The notes under the pieces were generated by a model. The model had not been told where the DNA came from. It ran no database searches and worked only from the letters and a program-made list of their open reading frames with translations. This document shows positions 1 to 7,939 of a stretch of DNA of 64,000 nucleotides, one piece after another. Each line of letters opens with the position of its first letter. Positions within the stretch are counted from its first letter, which is position 1. The stretch comes from Pseudomonas putida. GTDB taxonomy: Bacteria; Pseudomonadota; Gammaproteobacteria; Pseudomonadales; Pseudomonadaceae. The DNA lies in NCBI RefSeq assembly GCF_016406145.1, contig NZ_CP066307.1, positions 1 to 64,000 on the forward strand, written 5' to 3'. The translations under genes were made by a program, and so were the position numbers.

Positions 1-114
1 TGCTGCGTAACATCGTTGCTGCTCCATAACATCAAACATCGACCCACGGCGTAACGCGCTTGCTGCTTGGATGCCCGAGGCATAGACTGTACAAAAAAAC
101 AGTCATAACAAGCC
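1..114 (-). promoter_or_regulatory. attI1: attI1 recombination site, first integron (cut by window edge)
   Basis: This is the attI1 region read on the minus strand, ending just before intI1. It matches the attI1 of the two other integrons at 4495-4615 and 34227-34368. The P2 promoter hexamers TTGTTA and TACAGT are present but 14 bp apart, the inactive spacing. Cassettes of this integron, if any, lie before position 1. Confidence 0.93.
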
Positions 115-1128
115 ATGAAAACCGCCACTGCGCCGTTACCACCGCTGCGTTCGGTCAAGGTTCTGGACCAGTTGCGTGAGCGCATACGCTACTTGCATTA
201 CAGCTTACGAACCGAACAGGCTTATGTCCACTGGGTTCGTGCCTTCATCCGTTTCCACGGTGTGCGTCACCCGGCAACCTTGGGCAGCAGCGAAGTCGAG
301 GCATTTCTGTCCTGGCTGGCGAACGAGCGCAAGGTTTCGGTCTCCACGCATCGTCAGGCATTGGCGGCCTTGCTGTTCTTCTACGGCAAGGTGCTGTGCA
401 CGGATCTGCCCTGGCTTCAGGAGATCGGAAGACCTCGGCCGTCGCGGCGCTTGCCGGTGGTGCTGACCCCGGATGAAGTGGTTCGCATCCTCGGTTTTCT
501 GGAAGGCGAGCATCGTTTGTTCGCCCAGCTTCTGTATGGAACGGGCATGCGGATCAGTGAGGGTTTGCAACTGCGGGTCAAGGATCTGGATTTCGATCAC
601 GGCACGATCATCGTGCGGGAGGGCAAGGGCTCCAAGGATCGGGCCTTGATGTTACCCGAGAGCTTGGCACCCAGCCTGCGCGAGCAGCTGTCGCGTGCAC
701 GGGCATGGTGGCTGAAGGACCAGGCCGAGGGCCGCAGCGGCGTTGCGCTTCCCGACGCCCTTGAGCGGAAGTATCCGCGCGCCGGGCATTCCTGGCCGTG
801 GTTCTGGGTTTTTGCGCAGCACACGCATTCGACCGATCCACGGAGCGGTGTCGTGCGTCGCCATCACATGTATGACCAGACCTTTCAGCGCGCCTTCAAA
901 CGTGCCGTAGAACAAGCAGGCATCACGAAGCCCGCCACACCGCACACCCTCCGCCACTCGTTCGCGACGGCCTTGCTCCGCAGCGGTTACGACATTCGAA
1001 CCGTGCAGGATCTGCTCGGCCATTCCGACGTCTCTACGACGATGATTTACACGCATGTGCTGAAAGTTGGCGGTGCCGGAGTGCGCTCACCGCTTGATGC
1101 GCTGCCGCCCCTCACTAGTGAGAGGTAG
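115..1128 (+). CDS. intI1: Class 1 integron integrase IntI1, first copy
   Basis: Tyrosine recombinase of 337 residues that inserts and excises gene cassettes at attI1 and attC. The N-terminal SAM-like DNA-binding part, the catalytic arginine in GTGMRISE, the HTLRHSFAT box and the C-terminal tyrosine in TMIYTHV are all present, so it looks active. Residues R32 and H39 match the PcW promoter version encoded on the opposite strand, the type linked in the literature to weak cassette expression and good excision. It is followed by the integron boundary IRi. The protein is identical to the copies at 4616 and 34369. Confidence 0.97.
202..230 (-). promoter_or_regulatory. Pc: Cassette promoter PcW, first integron
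   Basis: Within intI1 on the minus strand: -35 TGGACA (230-225), 17-bp spacer, -10 TAAGCT (207-202). This is the weak PcW variant. It points out of the left edge of the window. Confidence 0.93.
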
Positions 1129-1305
1129 GGCAGCGCAAGTCAATCCTGGCGGATTCACTACCCCTGCGCGAAGGCCATCGGTGCCGCATCGAACGGCCGG
1201 TTGCGGAAAGTCCTCCCTGCGTCCGCTGATGGCCGGCAGCAGCCCGTCGTTGCCTGATGGATCCAACCCCTCCGCTGCTATAGTGCAGTCGGCTTCTGAC
1301 GTTCA

Positions 1306-1330
1306 GTGCAGCCGTCTTCTGAAAACGACA
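1306..1330 (-). repeat. Tn402-type terminal repeat IRi, first integron
   Basis: 25-bp integron end, on the minus strand beginning TGTCGTTTTCAGAAGACGGC. It marks the outer boundary of the first 5'-conserved segment. The same repeat closes the other two integrons at 5807-5831 and 35560-35584. Confidence 0.95.
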
Positions 1331-1533
1331 ATCTTTGCAACGCTCGTTATAACCTTCGTCGGGGCAAGGCAAGGTTATATCGACGCAGCGGAATACCCGG
1401 TTGACGGCACTATCGCGCTGATCGTGGCATTCATCTTCGTTGCGGCCGGGAGTCGAGTTGCGCGGGACTTACTCCCAACACCGAAGGACTCTCAATAACG
1501 GTCGTTTGCGAGAATCCAAACGCCATGTAGAAA
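1331..1533. other. 203-bp spacer between tandem integrons, unrecognised
   Basis: Sequence between IRi of the first integron and IRt of the second. On the plus strand an open frame runs to a stop at 1496-1498. Its last ~50 residues have two hydrophobic stretches (around FATLVITFVGA and GTIALIVAFIFVAAG), like the tail of a small membrane protein. No start belonging to this segment is visible and I do not recognise it. It is probably a fragment of the sequence the integrons inserted into. Confidence 0.45.
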
Positions 1534-1685
1534 TGTCATTTTCAGAAGACGACTGCACCAGTTGATTGGGCGTAATGGCTGTTGTGCAGCCAGCTCCTGA
1601 CAGTTCAATATCAGAAGTGATCTGCACCAATCTCGACTATGCTCAATACTCGTGTGCACCAAAGCGAGGTGAGCATGGCGACGGA
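1534..1685 (+). repeat. IRt end of Tn402, 152-bp fragment
   Basis: Starts with the 25-bp IRt (TGTCATTTTCAGAAGACGAC...) and runs through the tni leader to the first codons of tniA (ATG at 1679), where IS6100 begins. The 152-bp length is the one described for In4-type integrons. The same sequence, undisturbed, leads into intact tniA at 25619-25760. Confidence 0.93.
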
Positions 1686-2565
1686 GGCTCTGTTGCAAAG
1701 ATTGGCGGCAGTCAGAGGTAGGCTGTCGCTCTGCGCCGATCAGGCGGCTGCTGCGAAATGGTGGTTGAGCATGCCCATGGCCTCCGTCAGCGCCGAGGGC
1801 CCAATGCCAAAAGCTCTCTCCACAAGGCGCACCTCGCCCCTGATGCCGGGCTGCAGGCACCAGGGGCGAGCCTGTCCTTTGCGCAGGGCTCGCATGACTT
1901 CGAATCCCTTGATCGTGGCATAGGCCGTGGGGATCGATTTGAAACCGCGCACCGGCTTGATCAGTATCTTGAGCTTTCCGTGATCGGCCTCGATCACGTT
2001 ATTGAGATACTTCACCTGCCGGTGGGCCGTCTCCCGGTCCAGCTTTCCTTCGCGCTTCAATTCGGTGATCGCTGCACCATAGCTCGGCGCTTTGTCGGTA
2101 TTGAGCGTGGCAGGCTTTTCCCGGTGCTTCAGGCCTCGCAGGGCCTTGCCCAGGAACCGCTTCGCTGCCTTGGCGCTGCGGGTCGGCGACAGGTAGAAAT
2201 CGATCGTGTCGCCCCGCTTGTCGACTGCCCGGTACAGGTAGGTCCACTTGCCCCGCACCTTGACGTAGGTTTCATCCAGGCGCCAGCTCGGATCAAAGCC
2301 ACGCCGCCAGAACCAGCGCAGCCGCTTCTCCATCTCCGGGGCGTAGCACTGGACCCAGCGATAGATCGTCGTATGGTCGACCGAAATGCCGCGTTCCGCC
2401 AGCATTTCCTCAAGGTCGCGATAGCTGATCGGATAGCGACAATACCAGCGCACCGCCCACAGGATCACATCACCCTGGAAATGGCGCCACTTGAAATCCG
2501 TCATCGTTCCGTCCGTCCAATCTCCGCCAAGCATGCTCAAGCTTCACGATTTTTGCAACAGAGCC
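1686..2565 (-). mobile_element. IS6100, complete
   Basis: 880-bp IS6-family element, the canonical length, with terminal repeats starting GGCTCTGTTGCAAA at both ends. It sits between two oppositely oriented IRt fragments (152 and 123 bp), the hallmark of In4-like class 1 integrons. Confidence 0.97.
1740..2534 (-). CDS. tnpA: IS6100 transposase
   Basis: DDE transposase of the IS6 family, 264 residues from MLGGDW. The N-terminal helix-turn-helix around SVDHTTIYRWV and the catalytic regions WRLDETYVKV, NTDKAPSYG and NVIEADHGKLK are intact. It moves IS6100 replicatively by forming cointegrates. A start two codons upstream is also open. Confidence 0.96.
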   Translation of the reverse strand: MLGGDWTDGTMTDFKWRHFQGDVILWAVRWYCRYPISYRDLEEMLAERGISVDHTTIYRWVQCYAPEMEKRLRWFWRRGFDPSWRLDETYVKVRGKWTYLYRAVDKRGDTIDFYLSPTRSAKAAKRFLGKALRGLKHREKPATLNTDKAPSYGAAITELKREGKLDRETAHRQVKYLNNVIEADHGKLKILIKPVRGFKSIPTAYATIKGFEVMRALRKGQARPWCLQPGIRGEVRLVERAFGIGPSALTEAMGMLNHHFAAAA

Positions 2566-2688
2566 CACACGAGTATTGAGCATAGTCGAGATTGGTGCAG
2601 ATCACTTCTGATATTGAACTGTCAGGAGCTGGCTGCACAACAGCCATTACGCCCAATCAACTGGTGCAGTCGTCTTCTGAAAATGACA
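2566..2688 (-). repeat. IRt end of Tn402, inverted 123-bp fragment
   Basis: Inverted copy of the IRt leader on the far side of IS6100, ending in the 25-bp repeat (GTGCAGTCGTCTTCTGAAAA... read on plus) at 2664-2688. The 123-bp length fits the known In4 arrangement. Confidence 0.93.
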
Positions 2689-3010
2689 TTTGGTATCTCT
2701 CATAAACGGATGTTTTTGAGAGAACTATCTTCGGCCTTCACACGCACGAAAGGCGGCGAAGCTCCGCCGTTAATCCGTCCGCCGGAGATCTCGCCCAGGC
2801 AGGCTGAAGGCCGAGCAAGCCTGACAGGCCCGAAAAGCCCGGCACGGGCGTCGGCGGCGATGACGGCGGCGGCATTATCCAGGGTTGATGATGGAAGTGG
2901 AGGATATCGACAACCTCTCGCGCAACCAAGACATCGCGGTCGGACTGCAAGTGATCTTGAAGCCACGGGCCCGTCCCACCCCGACATGGACCTCGATGCC
3001 CGAACGGACG
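2689..3010 (-). other. Tail of the 3'-conserved segment, no intact gene
   Basis: Sequence between IRt and orf5. From about 2905 it is the same as 28292-28397 in the VIM integron. The 216 bp before that (2689-2904) are present only here, so this 3'-CS ends further out than the VIM integron's. I see no convincing reading frame, only shadows. Confidence 0.7.
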
Positions 3011-3511
3011 TTAGATTTCGAGTTCTAGGCGTTCTGCGATGAAGGTTGGATCCCAGCCGGGATTGAAAGTGTCGACGTGGGTGAATCCGAGCCGCTCGTA
3101 TAGGCCACGCAGGTTCGGGTGGCAGTCGAGCCGCAGCTTGGCGCACCCCTGCGTTCGCGCGGCATGGCGGCAAGCCTCGATCAGCGCGGAGCTGACACCC
3201 CGGCCCGCATGTGTCCGTCGCACCGCGAGCTTGTGCAGATATGCGGCCTCCCCCTTGAGGGCGTCGGGCCAGAACTCGGGATCCTCGGCCGACAAGGTGC
3301 AACAGCCGACGATGCCGTCGCTGCAACTCGCGACTAGGAGCTCGGATCTCAGGACGAAGGTCTCCGCGAATGTCCGGTCGATCCGCGCGACGTCCCAGGC
3401 GGGCGTTCCCTTGGCGGACATCCACGCCGCAGCGTCGTGCATCAGCCGCACAACCTCGTCGATATCACCCGAGCAGGCGACCCGAACGTTCGGAGGCTCC
3501 TCGCTGTCCAT
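3011..3511 (-). CDS. orf5: Orf5, GNAT acetyltransferase of the 3'-conserved segment
   Basis: 166-residue GCN5-related N-acetyltransferase that follows sul1 in class 1 integrons. The acetyl-CoA loop is visible at RTHAGRGVSSALIE, followed by LYERLGF typical of the fold. No resistance phenotype is established for it. It lies downstream of sul1 on the same strand and could be co-transcribed from Pc. The protein is identical to the copy at 28398-28898. Confidence 0.93.
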   Translation of the reverse strand: MDSEEPPNVRVACSGDIDEVVRLMHDAAAWMSAKGTPAWDVARIDRTFAETFVLRSELLVASCSDGIVGCCTLSAEDPEFWPDALKGEAAYLHKLAVRRTHAGRGVSSALIEACRHAARTQGCAKLRLDCHPNLRGLYERLGFTHVDTFNPGWDPTFIAERLELEI

Positions 3512-3638
3512 TCGCTCCCCTGGCGCGGTATGAACCGCCGCCTCATAGTGCAGTTTGATCCTGACGAGCCCAGCATGTCTGCGCCCACCTTCGCGGAACC
3601 TGACCAGGGTCCGCTAGCGGGCGGCCGGAAGGTGAATG

Positions 3639-4514
3639 CTAGGCATGATCTAACCCTCGGTCTCTGGCGTCGCGACTGCGAAATTTCGCGAGGGTTTCCG
3701 AGAAGGTGATTGCGCTTCGCAGATCTCCAGGCGCGTGGGTGCGGACGTAGTCAGCGCCATTGCCGATCGCGTGAAGTTCCGCCGCAAGGCTCGCTGGACC
3801 CAGATCCTTTACAGGAAGGCCAACGGTGGCGCCCAAGAAGGATTTCCGCGACACCGAGACCAATAGCGGAAGCCCCAACGCCGACTTCAGCTTTTGAAGG
3901 TTCGACAGCACGTGCAGCGATGTTTCCGGTGCGGGGCTCAAGAAAAATCCCATCCCCGGATCGAGGATGAGCCGGTCGGCAGCGACCCCGCTCCGTCGCA
4001 AGGCGGAAACCCGCGCCTCGAAGAACCGCACAATCTCGTCGAGCGCGTCTTCGGGTCGAAGGTGACCGGTGCGGGTGGCGATGCCATCCCGCTGCGCTGA
4101 GTGCATAACCACCAGCCTGCAGTCCGCCTCAGCAATATCGGGATAGAGCGCAGGGTCAGGAAATCCTTGGATATCGTTCAGGTAGCCCACGCCGCGCTTG
4201 AGCGCATAGCGCTGGGTTTCCGGTTGGAAGCTGTCGATTGAAACACGGTGCATCTGATCGGACAGGGCGTCTAAGAGCGGCGCAATACGTCTGATCTCAT
4301 CGGCCGGCGATACAGGCCTCGCGTCCGGATGGCTGGCGGCCGGTCCGACATCCACGACGTCTGATCCGACTCGCAGCATTTCGATCGCCGCGGTGACAGC
4401 GCCGGCGGGGTCTAGCCGCCGGCTCTCATCGAAGAAGGAGTCCTCGGTGAGATTCAGAATGCCGAACACCGTCACCCAACTTTGTTTTAGGGCGACTGCC
4501 CTGCTGCGTAACAT
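3639..4514 (-). CDS. sul1: Sul1 dihydropteroate synthase fused to attI1 ORF-11
   Basis: Sulfonamide-insensitive dihydropteroate synthase; it replaces chromosomal FolP in folate synthesis. Normal Sul1 (279 residues, MVTVFGIL...) is present intact at 29026-29865. Here the ATG has become TGG and the frame continues upstream into attI1, giving a 291-residue protein starting [18 protein letters not shown]. The first 12 codons are ORF-11 of attI1, whose GGAG (4526-4523) lies 8 nt before its ATG (4514-4512). qacEdelta1 and all cassettes are absent, so sul1 lies directly behind the Pc promoter at 4731-4703. The DHPS core motifs ([35 protein letters not shown]) are unchanged. That the fusion is translated is inferred. 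Confidence 0.9.
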   Translation of the reverse strand: MLRSRAVALKQSWVTVFGILNLTEDSFFDESRRLDPAGAVTAAIEMLRVGSDVVDVGPAASHPDARPVSPADEIRRIAPLLDALSDQMHRVSIDSFQPETQRYALKRGVGYLNDIQGFPDPALYPDIAEADCRLVVMHSAQRDGIATRTGHLRPEDALDEIVRFFEARVSALRRSGVAADRLILDPGMGFFLSPAPETSLHVLSNLQKLKSALGLPLLVSVSRKSFLGATVGLPVKDLGPASLAAELHAIGNGADYVRTHAPGDLRSAITFSETLAKFRSRDARDRGLDHA

Positions 4515-4615
4515 CGTTGCTGCTCCATAACATCAAACATCGACCCACGGCGTAACGCGCTTGCTGCTTGGATGCCCGAGGCATAGACTGTACAAAAAAA
4601 CAGTCATAACAAGCC
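4495..4615 (-). promoter_or_regulatory. attI1: attI1, second integron, joined directly to sul1
   Basis: attI1 identical to the other copies up to the core GTT. After this comes GGGTGACGG, the first bases of sul1 after its lost ATG, instead of a cassette or qacEdelta1. The P2 spacing is again the inactive 14 bp. It contains the ORF-11 start (4514) and its ribosome-binding site (4526-4523). Confidence 0.93.
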
Positions 4616-5629
4616 ATGAAAACCGCCACTGCGCCGTTACCACCGCTGCGTTCGGTCAAGGTTCTGGACCAGTTGCGTGAGCGCATACGCTACTTGCATT
4701 ACAGCTTACGAACCGAACAGGCTTATGTCCACTGGGTTCGTGCCTTCATCCGTTTCCACGGTGTGCGTCACCCGGCAACCTTGGGCAGCAGCGAAGTCGA
4801 GGCATTTCTGTCCTGGCTGGCGAACGAGCGCAAGGTTTCGGTCTCCACGCATCGTCAGGCATTGGCGGCCTTGCTGTTCTTCTACGGCAAGGTGCTGTGC
4901 ACGGATCTGCCCTGGCTTCAGGAGATCGGAAGACCTCGGCCGTCGCGGCGCTTGCCGGTGGTGCTGACCCCGGATGAAGTGGTTCGCATCCTCGGTTTTC
5001 TGGAAGGCGAGCATCGTTTGTTCGCCCAGCTTCTGTATGGAACGGGCATGCGGATCAGTGAGGGTTTGCAACTGCGGGTCAAGGATCTGGATTTCGATCA
5101 CGGCACGATCATCGTGCGGGAGGGCAAGGGCTCCAAGGATCGGGCCTTGATGTTACCCGAGAGCTTGGCACCCAGCCTGCGCGAGCAGCTGTCGCGTGCA
5201 CGGGCATGGTGGCTGAAGGACCAGGCCGAGGGCCGCAGCGGCGTTGCGCTTCCCGACGCCCTTGAGCGGAAGTATCCGCGCGCCGGGCATTCCTGGCCGT
5301 GGTTCTGGGTTTTTGCGCAGCACACGCATTCGACCGATCCACGGAGCGGTGTCGTGCGTCGCCATCACATGTATGACCAGACCTTTCAGCGCGCCTTCAA
5401 ACGTGCCGTAGAACAAGCAGGCATCACGAAGCCCGCCACACCGCACACCCTCCGCCACTCGTTCGCGACGGCCTTGCTCCGCAGCGGTTACGACATTCGA
5501 ACCGTGCAGGATCTGCTCGGCCATTCCGACGTCTCTACGACGATGATTTACACGCATGTGCTGAAAGTTGGCGGTGCCGGAGTGCGCTCACCGCTTGATG
5601 CGCTGCCGCCCCTCACTAGTGAGAGGTAG
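4616..5629 (+). CDS. intI1: Class 1 integron integrase IntI1, second copy
   Basis: Protein identical in all 337 residues to the copy at 115-1128, catalytic motifs included. It belongs to the complete In4-like integron 1534-5831. Because attI1 and intI1 are intact, this cassette-free integron could still acquire cassettes, which would then separate Pc from the sul1 fusion. Confidence 0.97.
4703..4731 (-). promoter_or_regulatory. Pc: Cassette promoter PcW, second integron
   Basis: -35 TGGACA (4731-4726), 17-bp spacer, -10 TAAGCT (4708-4703). Here it transcribes the ORF-11::sul1 fusion directly. Confidence 0.93.
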
Positions 5630-5806
5630 GGCAGCGCAAGTCAATCCTGGCGGATTCACTACCCCTGCGCGAAGGCCATCGGTGCCGCATCGAACGGCCG
5701 GTTGCGGAAAGTCCTCCCTGCGTCCGCTGATGGCCGGCAGCAGCCCGTCGTTGCCTGATGGATCCAACCCCTCCGCTGCTATAGTGCAGTCGGCTTCTGA
5801 CGTTCA

Positions 5807-5831
5807 GTGCAGCCGTCTTCTGAAAACGACA
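5807..5831 (-). repeat. Tn402-type terminal repeat IRi, second integron
   Basis: 25-bp IRi closing the In4-like integron. The five bases outside it (AATCG) do not match the five outside IRt at 1534 (AGAAA), so the unit is not flanked by a simple target duplication. Confidence 0.95.
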
Positions 5832-5929
5832 AATCGGCTGGTTAACCTACCTGCGCTACGGTTCAAATAACTGGTACGCTTAATCAAAGTTCAACTATTA
5901 CTAACGTAGTCGAGTAAACGGTACTTTTG
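5832..5929. promoter_or_regulatory. Probable res site remnant upstream of tnpR
   Basis: 98-bp AT-richer stretch between the integron end and the long resolvase gene, where Tn3-family transposons carry res. Tn402-type elements are known to target res sites, which would explain the integron boundary here. I cannot assign the individual subsites. Confidence 0.55.
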
Positions 5930-6856
5930 ATGAAGATCGGTTATGCGCGGGTGAGCACTCGGGATCAGAACGCCGACCTCCAGGTCGATGCCCTGAAACA
6001 GGCCGGGTGCGAACGCATCTATCAAGACATCGCCAGCGGCGCGAAAAGCGCCCGGCCGGAGTTGGACAAGTTGCTAGCCCATGTTCGAGCGGGCGACACC
6101 GTGGTGATCTGGAAGCTGGATCGCCTCGGGCGCTCCCTCAAACACCTGGTCGAGCTGGTCGGCGAGCTGGCAGAGCGCAAGGTCGGCTTGCAGAGCCTGA
6201 ATGACCCAATCGACACCACCCACGCCCAAGGTCGCTTGGTGTTCAACCTGTTTGCCTCGCTGGCCGAGTTCGAGCGCGAGCTGATCCGCGAGCGGACTCA
6301 GGCGGGTTTGTCGGCCGCGCGGGCGCGGGGCCGGATCGGTGGCCGTCCCAAGGGCCTCCCAGCCAAGGCCGAGGCCACCTCCATGGCGGCCGAGACGCTG
6401 TACCGCGAGGGCCGCCTGAGCGTCAGCGCCATCGGCGAGAAGTTACACATCTCCAAGAGCACGCTGTACAGCTACCTGCGCCATCGTGGTGTTGAGATCG
6501 GCGCACACCAGAAGAGCGCCCAGCCGCGAGGTCAGCAACGCAATGTCGCGTCGCCGGCAGAGCCCGCCGCCGAGCAGGTGGCCACCGTCACGCTGCGCCT
6601 GGCGGTGGTGAACAACAGCAAGTTCGTTCGCGGCCGGAAACGGGCCAAGGAAAATATCGAGCGCTACTGCTTGGAGCCCTACAGTATGAAACGGCTGGAG
6701 TCGGGCAACTACGAACTGGCCATTCCGTATCGGAGCGACGATGAGCTGGACAAGACCGTGCATGACTTGCTGACCGAGATCAGCCAGGAAGCCGACATGC
6801 GCAACTGCTTTATCGAAGCCGATGCCTGGGAAGAAGGCTCTGAACGGCGCTGGTAG
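5930..6856 (+). CDS. tnpR: Tn3-family resolvase with C-terminal extension
   Basis: Serine recombinase of 308 residues, against about 185 for a usual TnpR. Residues 1-190 carry the catalytic fold: MKIGYARVST with the nucleophile serine, LDRLGRSLKHL, and a C-terminal helix-turn-helix around VSAIGEKLHISKSTLYSYL. The extra ~115 residues resemble the extension of the long resolvases of the ISXc5/Tn5044 group (recalled, not searched). Its terminal repeat follows 40 bp later, so this is the right end of a transposon whose tnpA side is missing from the window. An in-frame TTG lies 3 bp before the chosen ATG. Confidence 0.85.
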   Translation: MKIGYARVSTRDQNADLQVDALKQAGCERIYQDIASGAKSARPELDKLLAHVRAGDTVVIWKLDRLGRSLKHLVELVGELAERKVGLQSLNDPIDTTHAQGRLVFNLFASLAEFERELIRERTQAGLSAARARGRIGGRPKGLPAKAEATSMAAETLYREGRLSVSAIGEKLHISKSTLYSYLRHRGVEIGAHQKSAQPRGQQRNVASPAEPAAEQVATVTLRLAVVNNSKFVRGRKRAKENIERYCLEPYSMKRLESGNYELAIPYRSDDELDKTVHDLLTEISQEADMRNCFIEADAWEEGSERRW

Positions 6857-6896
6857 GGCTTAAGTGCACTTTCTGTTCCATTGCTCCCCAAACCCC

Positions 6897-6952
6897 AATA
6901 TCGCTGGCCAAAGCCTTAGCGTAGGATTCCGCCCCTTCCCGCAAACGACCCC
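6897..6952 (-). repeat. Tn3-family terminal inverted repeat, right end
   Basis: 56 bp ending in CGACCCC at 6952; on the minus strand it begins GGGGTCGTTTGCGGGAAGGG. Its mirror image at 12848-12903 starts the Tn5393 remnant and matches over all 56 bp. The transposon body lies to the left (tnpR). Confidence 0.88.
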
Positions 6953-7183
6953 ACGAGGCCGGCGCGCGGACCCGCGCCACGGCCCACGAGCGGACGCCGC
7001 AGCAGGAGCGCCAGAAGGCCGCCAGAGAGGCCGAGCGCGGCCGTGAGGCTTGGACGCTAGGGCAGGGCATGAAAAAGCCCGTAGCGGGCTGCTACGGGCG
7101 TCTGACGCGGTGGAAAGGGGGAGGGGATGTTGTCTACATGGCTCTGCTGTAGTGAGTGGGTTGCGCTCCGGCAGCGGTCCTGA
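6953..7183. other. RK2-like flank of tetR with a hairpin
   Basis: No gene seen. The segment contains a perfect 9-bp inverted repeat (GCCCGTAGC/GCTACGGGC, 7077-7099), and the sequence down to tetR agrees with the tet flank of RK2/RP4 as I remember it. It probably came in with the tet block. Confidence 0.55.
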
Positions 7184-7834
7184 TCAATCGTCACCCTTTC
7201 TCGGTCCTTCAACGTTCCTGACAACGAGCCTCCTTTTCGCCAATCCATCGACAATCACCGCGAGTCCCTGCTCGAACGCTGCGTCCGGACCGGCTTCGTC
7301 GAAGGCGTCTATCGCGGCCCGCAACAGCGGCGAGAGCGGAGCCTGTTCAACGGTGCCGCCGCGCTCGCCGGCATCGCTGTCGCCGGCCTGCTCCTCAAGC
7401 ACGGCCCCAACAGTGAAGTAGCTGATTGTCATCAGCGCATTGACGGCGTCCCCGGCCGAAAAACCCGCCTCGCAGAGGAAGCGAAGCTGCGCGTCGGCCG
7501 TTTCCATCTGCGGTGCGCCCGGTCGCGTGCCGGCATGGATGCGCGCGCCATCGCGGTAGGCGAGCAGCGCCTGCCTGAAGCTGCGGGCATTCCCGATCAG
7601 AAATGAGCGCCAGTCGTCGTCGGCTCTCGGCACCGAATGCGTATGATTCTCCGCCAGCATGGCTTCGGCCAGTGCGTCGAGCAGCGCCCGCTTGTTCCTG
7701 AAGTGCCAGTAAAGCGCCGGCTGCTGAACCCCCAACCGTTCCGCCAGTTTGCGTGTCGTCAGACCGTCTACGCCGACCTCGTTCAACAGGTCCAGGGCGG
7801 CACGGATCACTGTATTCGGCTGCAACTTTGTCAT
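7184..7834 (-). CDS. tetR: Tetracycline repressor TetR, class A
   Basis: 216-residue TetR-family repressor of tetA, starting MTKLQPN. The N-terminal helix-turn-helix (LTTRKLAERLGVQQPALYWHF) and the C-terminal drug-binding and dimer domain are complete. The drug-magnesium complex releases it from the tet operators in the tetR-tetA gap. An in-frame extension of 9 codons to 7861 would run into the operator; the internal ATG is the classical start. Confidence 0.95.
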   Translation of the reverse strand: MTKLQPNTVIRAALDLLNEVGVDGLTTRKLAERLGVQQPALYWHFRNKRALLDALAEAMLAENHTHSVPRADDDWRSFLIGNARSFRQALLAYRDGARIHAGTRPGAPQMETADAQLRFLCEAGFSAGDAVNALMTISYFTVGAVLEEQAGDSDAGERGGTVEQAPLSPLLRAAIDAFDEAGPDAAFEQGLAVIVDGLAKRRLVVRNVEGPRKGDD

Positions 7835-7842
7835 GCTTGACA

Positions 7843-7892
7843 CTTTATCACTGATAAACATAATATGTCCACCAACTTATCAGTGATAAAGA
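7843..7892. promoter_or_regulatory. tetO: Paired tet operators between tetR and tetA
   Basis: Two operator palindromes with cores TTTATCACTGATAAA (7844-7858) and TTATCAGTGATAA (7877-7889) cover the divergent promoters. TetR bound here blocks both genes. Confidence 0.93.
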
Positions 7893-7939
7893 ATCCGCGC
7901 GTTCAATCGGACCAGCGGAGGCTGGTCCGGAGGCCAGAC

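Noticed and set aside
205..1056. Several long reading frames on the minus strand of intI1
   Set aside because: Shadows of intI1, repeated in all three copies; no ribosome-binding sites and no family features.
1758..2579. 273-codon plus-strand frame over the IS6100 transposase
   Set aside because: Antisense shadow of a well-known transposase.
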